Of a DNA stretch of 64,000 nt, positions 58,907 to 64,000 are shown in pieces. Each line of letters opens with the position of its first letter. The stretch's first letter is position 1. Position numbers and translations under genes: made by a program. The DNA is from Halorubrum sp. Hd13. GTDB lineage: Archaea; Halobacteriota; Halobacteria; Halobacteriales; Haloferacaceae. The DNA lies in NCBI RefSeq assembly GCF_002252755.1, contig NZ_NHOY01000050.1:19364-83363 (forward strand), read 5' to 3'. Under the pieces are notes generated by a model that searched no databases, was not told where the DNA came from, and saw only the letters and a program-made list of their open reading frames with translations.

Positions 58907-59392
58907 ATGACAGACCGCAGTCGACGCCGACCGTGGCTCGCGGCCGTGCTCGCGCTCGTCGTCTCCGGCCTCGGACACGCGTACCTCCGCCGGTGGGGGC
59001 GCGCGCTCGGGTGGTACGTCGCGGTGACCGCGACGCTCGTCGTTATCGTGCCCGACGCGGCGGTGGAGGGACTCATCGCCGGCGACGCGCCGCCGGTCGC
59101 CGACGTCGCGCCGGCACTGCTCGTCGTCGCCGCCAGCGTGATCGACGCGTACGTCCTCGCGCTTCGGAACAACCGCGATCACGAACGCGAGCGACGCGCG
59201 GCGGCCGCGGAGCGGGCCCGGCCGGAAGCCTCCTCCGGGCGAACGGAAGCCGCGGCACCGCCCGACAGCTCCGGTCAGCCGACGGCCGACCGCGACGGAG
59301 AGCCCGACGCGATGTCGTGTCCGCACTGCGGCCGCGAGACCGACCCGTCGTTCGACTTCTGTCAGTGGTGTGCCGAGCCGGTCCCCGAGTGA
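58907..59392 (+). CDS. Membrane protein with C-terminal zinc ribbon
   Basis: A 161-residue protein with two or three hydrophobic helices (WLAAVLALVVSGLGHAYL, then WYVAVTATLVVIV and ALLVVAASVIDAYVLAL) followed by an Arg/Glu linker and a zinc ribbon (CPHCGRETDPSFDFCQWCAEP). Similar haloarchaeal proteins pair a small membrane part with a zinc ribbon; the role is unknown. It precedes the cox operon on the opposite strand. Confidence 0.78.
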   Translation: MTDRSRRRPWLAAVLALVVSGLGHAYLRRWGRALGWYVAVTATLVVIVPDAAVEGLIAGDAPPVADVAPALLVVAASVIDAYVLALRNNRDHERERRAAAAERARPEASSGRTEAAAPPDSSGQPTADRDGEPDAMSCPHCGRETDPSFDFCQWCAEPVPE

Positions 59393-59482
59393 GAGCCGCG
59401 CGGCGTACGGCGCGGGCTATCGGGCGCGGTCGAACGAGAAAAGCGAGAGCGACGGAAACGGAACGCGGCGGCGAACGCCGCC

Positions 59483-61981
59483 TCAGAAGAGGTAGAACAG
59501 CGGGAAGATGAACACCCAGACGATGTCGACGAAGTGCCAGTAGAGGCCGAAGTACTCGATCGGCCGCTCGTCCTCCAGGTAGTGTCCCTGGTAGGTCCGG
59601 ACGAACAGGTAGCAGGCGATCAGGAGGCCGATGACGACGTGAAGCCCGTGGAGCCCCGTCGTGACGTAGTAGATCGACGCCTGGATCGGGTCGCCGTGGG
59701 CGTTCGACGCGATCATCACGCCGCGGTCGAAGATCTCGTGTTCCCACTCCCACAGCTTGATCGCCAGGAAGGTGAACCCGAGCAGGATCGTCGCGCCGAG
59801 CGAGGCCAGGATCCCCTGTCGGCTCTTCCGGTGAGCGGCGACGAGCGCGAGGATCACGGTGAACGAGGACGTGATCAGCACGAACGTGTTGATCAGGCCG
59901 GGGAGCGACTCCGTCAGCGGCTCCCACGTCATCCACCCGGCGTTGTACCGGACGAAGATGGCCGCCGAGAGGAACGCGCCGAAGACGATCACGTCGGATG
60001 CGAGGAAGAACCACATCCCCAGCTTCACCTTCTCGACGCCGTTGAACGGCCACCGTTCGGCGAATTCGCTCGGCGGCGCGTAGAAGTCTTCTAACCCCCA
60101 CTTCACGCCGCTGGCGATCATCCCGACGAGGCCGACGACGATGAACACCGGGTACACCACGTTCGAGATTTCGACGCTCGTCGACGCGATCGACTCGCCG
60201 ACGATGAACGTGACCGAGTCGGCGAACCCGGAGAGTCCGAACAGGAAGAACCCGGTCATCAGCGAGAGGGCGAACGGCCAGATGCTCGCGTGGCTCGGGT
60301 GCTTGTCCCAGTACGGGTACTCCTTGATGTGATCGGAGTGACTGTTGCCGCCGTCGGTCGCGGCGTTACCGTCGCCGTCGGCTTTCACCGCCGGACCGCC
60401 GTCAGGCACGTAATCCTTCACGAACTCGAGCTTGCCGGACGCGTACGAGGGGCGGTTCGGCCAGTTCTCGAGCGGCGGCGGCGAGGAAACGGCCCACTCG
60501 GCCGTCCGCGAGTAGTCCCACGGGTTGTCGCCGGCGGGTTCGCCCGCGACGTAGGACTTCGCGAAGTTGTAGAACATGATGAAGAAGGAGAACCCGAGGA
60601 TGAACGCCCCGATCGTCCCGATCTGGTGGAACGTCTGGAACGCGGGGTTGTACTCGAAGACGCGGCGCGGGGTCTCCCAACCGAGGAACATCGAGAAGTA
60701 CACCATGTTGAAGCTGACGAAGAAGATCACGAAGTGGAGCTTCCCCAGCAGCTCGTCGTACATCTTCCCGGTCACCTTCGGGAACCAGTAGTACGCGCCG
60801 CCGAACAGCGCCGTCGCACCCCCGAACATGACGTAGTGGAAGTGCGCGACCACCCAGTAGGTGCCGCGGAACTCGTAGTCGAGGACGATGGCGCCGAGGA
60901 ACACCCCGGTTATGCCGCCCAGGATGAAGAGTAGCAGCGCGCCGAACGCGAAGAGGAACGGCGTCGTGAACTGGATCCGCCCCTTAATCAGCGTGTAGAT
61001 CAGCGAGAACACGACGAGGTCGAATGGGAGCGAGATGCCGATGGTGGTCGCCATCATCAGCGTCTTGATCTCTAGGTTGATCGTCGTGAGGAACATGTGG
61101 TGCATCCACACGAGGAACGACTGGACGGAGATGAGACAGATGGAGATGATCACCCACTTCCGGCCGACGAGCCGACGCCCGGAGAAGGTCTGGAACAGCT
61201 CCAACATGACCCCGAGCGCCGGGAAGAAGACGATGTACACCTCCGGGTGACCGAAGAACCAGAAGAGGTGCCCCCAGAGCAGGGAGCCGCCCTCGGTCGC
61301 GGAGAAGTACACCGACCCGAGCACGCGGTCGGCCGCGAGGATGAGGCCGACGGCGAGCAGCGCGGCGAACGCGAACAGCATCATCCACACGGTCGCCAGG
61401 ATCCCCCAGGTGAACATCGGCATGTCCATGATACCCATCCCCTCGGCGCGCGAGTGGTGGATCGACGTGAGGAAATTCACCGTGGATGCGGTGATCCCGA
61501 TGGTGAACATGGCGAGCGCGAGCACCGCCCCCGTCGACCCGATGCTCGGCGTGTACATCGGGATGTTGAGCGGGGCGTACATCGTCCACCCGGCGCTCAG
61601 CGTGCCGCCCTGGAAGAAGCTGATCCCCAGCAGCACGCCGGAGAACAGGTACATCCAGTACGAGACCGCGTTCAGGCGCGGGAACGCGAGGTCGTCAGCG
61701 CCGATCTGGAGCGGAACGAAGTAGTTCGCGAAGCCGAAGCCGAACGGCGAGAGGAACCAGAACACCATTATCAGCCCGTGGGCCGTGACCGCCTCGTTGT
61801 ACGCGAGCCCGGAGAGCACCTGGTTCGCCGGGTCCCAGAGCTGGACGCGGATCAGGAGCGCCAGCACGCCCCCGAACAGCAGGAAGAACAGCGCGGTGAT
61901 CGTGTAGAGGATGCCGATGTCCTTGTGGTTCGTCGTCACGAGCCAGCGCTTGACCGAAGTCGTCGGCGGGAGCTCGCTCAT
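59483..61981 (-). CDS. coxAC: Fused cytochrome c oxidase subunits I and III
   Basis: An 832-residue protein. Residues 1 to about 550 are subunit I: the heme a ligand is in [10 protein letters not shown] (His68), the CuB and Tyr cross-link motif is GHPEVY, the other CuB ligands are in WMHHMF, and the heme a3/a pair is HFHYVMF. From about residue 560 the protein is subunit III, with seven helices ([20 protein letters not shown], then [10 protein letters not shown]). The I-III fusion is typical of some archaeal oxidases. It ends 4 bases before coxB's end overlap and is its operon partner; it reduces O2 and pumps protons. Confidence 0.95.
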   Translation of the reverse strand: MSELPPTTSVKRWLVTTNHKDIGILYTITALFFLLFGGVLALLIRVQLWDPANQVLSGLAYNEAVTAHGLIMVFWFLSPFGFGFANYFVPLQIGADDLAFPRLNAVSYWMYLFSGVLLGISFFQGGTLSAGWTMYAPLNIPMYTPSIGSTGAVLALAMFTIGITASTVNFLTSIHHSRAEGMGIMDMPMFTWGILATVWMMLFAFAALLAVGLILAADRVLGSVYFSATEGGSLLWGHLFWFFGHPEVYIVFFPALGVMLELFQTFSGRRLVGRKWVIISICLISVQSFLVWMHHMFLTTINLEIKTLMMATTIGISLPFDLVVFSLIYTLIKGRIQFTTPFLFAFGALLLFILGGITGVFLGAIVLDYEFRGTYWVVAHFHYVMFGGATALFGGAYYWFPKVTGKMYDELLGKLHFVIFFVSFNMVYFSMFLGWETPRRVFEYNPAFQTFHQIGTIGAFILGFSFFIMFYNFAKSYVAGEPAGDNPWDYSRTAEWAVSSPPPLENWPNRPSYASGKLEFVKDYVPDGGPAVKADGDGNAATDGGNSHSDHIKEYPYWDKHPSHASIWPFALSLMTGFFLFGLSGFADSVTFIVGESIASTSVEISNVVYPVFIVVGLVGMIASGVKWGLEDFYAPPSEFAERWPFNGVEKVKLGMWFFLASDVIVFGAFLSAAIFVRYNAGWMTWEPLTESLPGLINTFVLITSSFTVILALVAAHRKSRQGILASLGATILLGFTFLAIKLWEWEHEIFDRGVMIASNAHGDPIQASIYYVTTGLHGLHVVIGLLIACYLFVRTYQGHYLEDERPIEYFGLYWHFVDIVWVFIFPLFYLF

Positions 61982-62808
61982 ACGGGAACACCTCCGGCGA
62001 CGGCGCCGCTCACGCTGACGGCGTCGTCGATGCTGGCGGATTCGTTGCCGGTGGCGGATTCGTTGCCGGTGGCGGATTCGTTGCCGCTCCCGGAGTCGTC
62101 ACCCTCGGTGCCCTCGTACCACTCCTCCCACTCGTCCTGCGGGAGGACCGTGATCTGGCCCTTCATCGCCGAGTGTCCGGACCCGCACAGCTCGAAGCAC
62201 TCGACCCTGAACGTCGCTTCGCCGCCCTGCGCCTGGACTTCCTCGGAACTCACGGAGAACCAGTTGGAGTTGGTCTCTCCGGGGATAGCGTCGGACTTTA
62301 TCCGTAACTCCGACGAGCCGAAGTTGTGCCAGACGTCGCGCGAGGTGACCTCGATGTCGATCCGCTGGTCGGCCGGCACGATCATCTCGCCGGTCGTGGT
62401 GTGGCCGTTCGGGTACTCGTACTCCCAGCCGAACTGGTACCCCTCGACGAGGATCTCGATGTCGCCCTCCTCGCCGGTGTCGGGGCCCTCCTCGACGTAG
62501 AGGAGGATCCCGTACGCGTACACGACGAGACTGATGACGACGATCGCGCTCAGTCCGAACGAGAGGAAGAGCTTCTTCGCCTTCGGACCGCCCTGTCCCG
62601 TCGGGAGCTCGCCGACCGTCGGCGCGTCGAAGCCCTCTTTCGGTTCGCCCCCGTCGTCGCGGTACTTGTACACGTTCCACAGCGTGTACGCGACGACGAT
62701 CGTACCGACGAGCGTACCGAGCGCGAGGAAGACGAAGAAGATCTCGTCGAAGACCTCCGCCTGCGCGCGCCAGTCGCTCCCCTGTTGCAGGATAATTGGA
62801 TCTATCAT
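61978..62808 (-). CDS. coxB: Cytochrome c oxidase subunit II
   Basis: A 276-residue subunit II with two N-terminal helices and an extracytoplasmic cupredoxin domain. The dinuclear CuA site is intact: [12 protein letters not shown] gives the CxxxCxxxHxxM ligands, and the Glu/Trp helper is present. The C-terminal tail has three GNESA repeats, each an N-glycosylation sequon (NES), in positions 62034-62088. The start at 62808 follows a region shared with the divergent membrane gene. Its stop overlaps the coxAC start by ATGA. It accepts electrons, probably from halocyanin. Confidence 0.94.
   Translation of the reverse strand: MIDPIILQQGSDWRAQAEVFDEIFFVFLALGTLVGTIVVAYTLWNVYKYRDDGGEPKEGFDAPTVGELPTGQGGPKAKKLFLSFGLSAIVVISLVVYAYGILLYVEEGPDTGEEGDIEILVEGYQFGWEYEYPNGHTTTGEMIVPADQRIDIEVTSRDVWHNFGSSELRIKSDAIPGETNSNWFSVSSEEVQAQGGEATFRVECFELCGSGHSAMKGQITVLPQDEWEEWYEGTEGDDSGSGNESATGNESATGNESASIDDAVSVSGAVAGGVPV
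62034..62088. repeat. 18-bp in-frame tandem repeat in coxB
   Basis: Three head-to-tail copies of TGGCGGATTCGTTGCCGG (the last diverging at its end) encode repeated TGNESA units in the CoxB C-terminal tail, adding N-E-S glycosylation sequons. Confidence 0.8.
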
Positions 62809-63039
62809 GTTCGTCTGTCTGCTCTTGTTTCACCCTTGGCGATGGCACACTTAGCTCTTGTGTAGCGTGACCGGAAGAGCCAGCTCGCGCGCCCGACCGA
62901 GCCGCCCTGACGACGTCGACATCGCAGGGTGACGGCGGGTCGATCCGCGCCTGACCGAGCGGTTCGGGCACGTCGTCCCGGGCGTGTATACGAAGGCTAT
63001 TTGTACACGCGAACGGACCGCCTAATAACGAAACCCACC

Positions 63040-63495
63040 ATGGTCTCACTCACGCTCTTGAGCACGGCACTAATGGGGCTGCTCGTCGCGGCCACATTCC
63101 TCGCCGTCGCGAAGGTCGGCGCGCAGCGAACGGCGCCCGGAACCGACGCGTCGCCCGACAGATACGCCGCGGTCGTCGGGGCGCTCCGGGACGTCTCGCA
63201 GAAACCGGTCGTCTGGGCCGTCGCGTTCGTCGCCATCGCGGTCGGCGTGGGCGGACTCGCCCTGCTGGCGGTCGGCGACTTCGGACTCCCGGAGGGGCTC
63301 TCGGGGAGCCTCCTCGGCGTCACGTACGCCGCGGTCGGACTGCTGGTGACCGGGTTCGTCTTCCTGGGCGCCTATTTCAGTGCCCGGGGGCGCGGGCTCG
63401 GCAACGCACACGGCGTCGCGGCGGGCTCGTTCGCCGCCGGACTCGTCTTCCTCGTCCTCATCGCGGTCCAGCTCCTCGTCGGCGTCGTCGGCTGA
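63040..63495 (+). CDS. Four-helix membrane protein next to the cox operon
   Basis: A 151-residue protein with four hydrophobic helices (MGLLVAATFLAVAKV, VWAVAFVAIAVGVGGLALL, LLGVTYAAVGLLVTGFVFLG and AAGSFAAGLVFLVLIAVQLL). The start at 63040 (MVSLTLLS) follows a CTAATAA element about 20 nt upstream. It is divergent from coxB across a 231-nt gap. Haloarchaeal cox clusters often have such small membrane genes, so an assembly role is plausible but unproven. Confidence 0.65.
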   Translation: MVSLTLLSTALMGLLVAATFLAVAKVGAQRTAPGTDASPDRYAAVVGALRDVSQKPVVWAVAFVAIAVGVGGLALLAVGDFGLPEGLSGSLLGVTYAAVGLLVTGFVFLGAYFSARGRGLGNAHGVAAGSFAAGLVFLVLIAVQLLVGVVG

Positions 63496-63517
63496 GTACG
63501 GTTCCGCTCCTCGTTTT

Positions 63518-63573
63518 CCGTTCGATCGTCTCGTTTCGACCACGGCCGTCCGATCGTCTCGCGTCGACCACGG
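63518..63573 (+). repeat. 28-bp direct tandem duplication between convergent genes
   Basis: Copies at 63518-63545 and 63546-63573 lie head to tail with only three mismatches (core GATCGTCTC, then TCGACCACGG). They occupy the gap between the four-helix membrane gene and the convergent small gene at 63599. Confidence 0.8.
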
Positions 63574-63598
63574 GCACGCCCCGCAGCGGGGAGACGCG

Positions 63599-63799
63599 CT
63601 ACGCGACCGCGACGCCGTTCCGGGCGAGGAAGTCGCTCGCGGCCTTGATTTCGACGGGGCTACCGATGATCCGGTAGTAGCCGTCGGCCTCGACGACGGT
63701 CACGGTGAACCGCTCCCGGAGCCGCTCTCTGAGGCCCTCGAGGGCGTGACACGGGAGGACGATCTGGGTGCTGTCACGGAGGCTCGACGGGTCGGGCAT
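63599..63799 (-). CDS. Small conserved haloarchaeal protein (VNG_1110C-like)
   Basis: A 66-residue protein with a compact alpha/beta sequence: TQIVLPCHALEGLRERLRE, then VTVVEADGYYRIIGSPVEI and KAASDFLARNGVAVA. It resembles a widespread small haloarchaeal family of unknown function (VNG_1110C type). The start at 63799 was chosen because upstream residues are Arg-rich shadow sequence. It is convergent with the membrane gene across the 28-bp duplication. Confidence 0.7.
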   Translation of the reverse strand: MPDPSSLRDSTQIVLPCHALEGLRERLRERFTVTVVEADGYYRIIGSPVEIKAASDFLARNGVAVA

Positions 63800-63961
63800 T
63801 CGACGTGCGAGACTCGTCGCACGTCGCGGATATAACCGTGTCGAAGCGTCGACACGATCGTGGCGGGTTCGCACGGTCCGGGGTGGCGTCGGGTTCGCGG
63901 TCGGATCCCCAGGCGGGCCGAAGGAACAACTTTAACGAGCCGAACGGCCGACTGTACGCCA

Positions 63962-64000
63962 ATGGGACTGGAAGAGGAGATTGAGGACCTCCGCGAGGAG
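63962..64000 (+). CDS. Start of a probable DRG-type GTPase (truncated by window)
   Basis: Only 13 codons are present: ATG GGA CTG GAA GAG GAG, reading MGLEEEIEDLREE. This acidic helical opening matches the N-terminus of haloarchaeal DRG/Obg-family GTPases. ACTTTAACG at 63929-63937 lies about 27 nt upstream as a likely TATA element. The assignment rests on a short sequence. Confidence 0.55.
   Translation, partial: MGLEEEIEDLREE

Noticed and set aside
1..64000. CRISPR arrays, IS elements, integrases or attachment sites
   Set aside because: No regularly spaced repeats with unique spacers, no transposase or integrase motifs and no tRNA-flanking duplication were seen; the sequence after tRNA-Thr does not repeat its 3' end nearby.

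Overview
This window reads as the chromosome of an extremely halophilic archaeon (Halobacteria). It is very GC-rich and its proteins are rich in Asp and Glu. Many genes have AT-rich TATA-like boxes about 25-30 nt upstream of the start codon, which points to leaderless transcripts. It carries archaeal signature genes: ribosomal L44e and S27e, aIF2-alpha, Nop10, Trm5, 4-phosphopantoate--beta-alanine ligase, halocyanin and a fused CoxI-III. The genus is not provable from sequence alone; a Halorubrum-like genome is a reasonable guess. I see no insertion sequence, prophage, CRISPR array or rRNA. The only RNA gene found is tRNA-Thr(CGU).

Layout. 1-5 kb: the end of an RND/MMPL exporter converges on a three-gene Zn/Mn-type ABC importer, which has a DtxR/SirR-like operator upstream. 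5-6.6 kb: SHOCT membrane protein, YhbY RNA-binding protein and MscS channel. 6.6-17.5 kb: a potassium and stress block with two TrkA proteins, three TrkH channels, two UspA-type proteins and an APC transporter fused to two Usp domains. 18-26.3 kb: acyl-CoA metabolism, with an isobutyryl-CoA-mutase-like subunit, a true methylmalonyl-CoA mutase large subunit and a methylmalonyl-CoA epimerase. These are mixed with a CoA biosynthesis ligase, an Lrp regulator, a DUF63 protein, a YbjQ protein and an FNT channel. 26.3-33.6 kb: S9 peptidase, cyclase-family hydrolase, the conserved translation cluster L44e-S27e-aIF2a-Nop10-PAC2, then a thiolase with its DUF35 partner. 33.6-44.3 kb: two large histidine kinases, tandem glyoxalase-fold protein, UbiA prenyltransferase, EamA and MATE transporters, Trm5 and a coupled pair of unknown genes. 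44.3-45.7 kb: a 598-nt gene-poor stretch with a strong hairpin, the tRNA and small proteins. 45.7-54.9 kb: membrane-anchored winged-helix protein, secreted coiled-coil protein, ProRS, Nudix CoA pyrophosphatase, DUF371, a degenerate amidohydrolase, GNAT, YchF GTPase and a PD-(D/E)XK-like protein. 55-64 kb: an aerobic respiration block (halocyanin, CoxD, CoxB and fused CoxAC) with small accessory genes, ending in the first 13 codons of a probable DRG-type GTPase.

How parts fit together. The mutases and epimerase fit propionyl-CoA and branched-chain acyl-CoA breakdown, but both mutase subunits lack a B12-binding domain, which must be encoded elsewhere. The Trk block supports salt-in osmoadaptation, with Usp proteins as likely nucleotide or stress sensors. 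The Cox genes form a copper-dependent terminal oxidase, probably fed by halocyanin. The most noteworthy observations are the isobutyryl-CoA-mutase signature, the amidohydrolase that has lost nearly all its metal ligands, the potassium block with a divergent TrkH loop, the membrane-anchored regulator beside a secreted coiled-coil protein, and two unrelated 28-bp tandem repeats directly 3' of genes.
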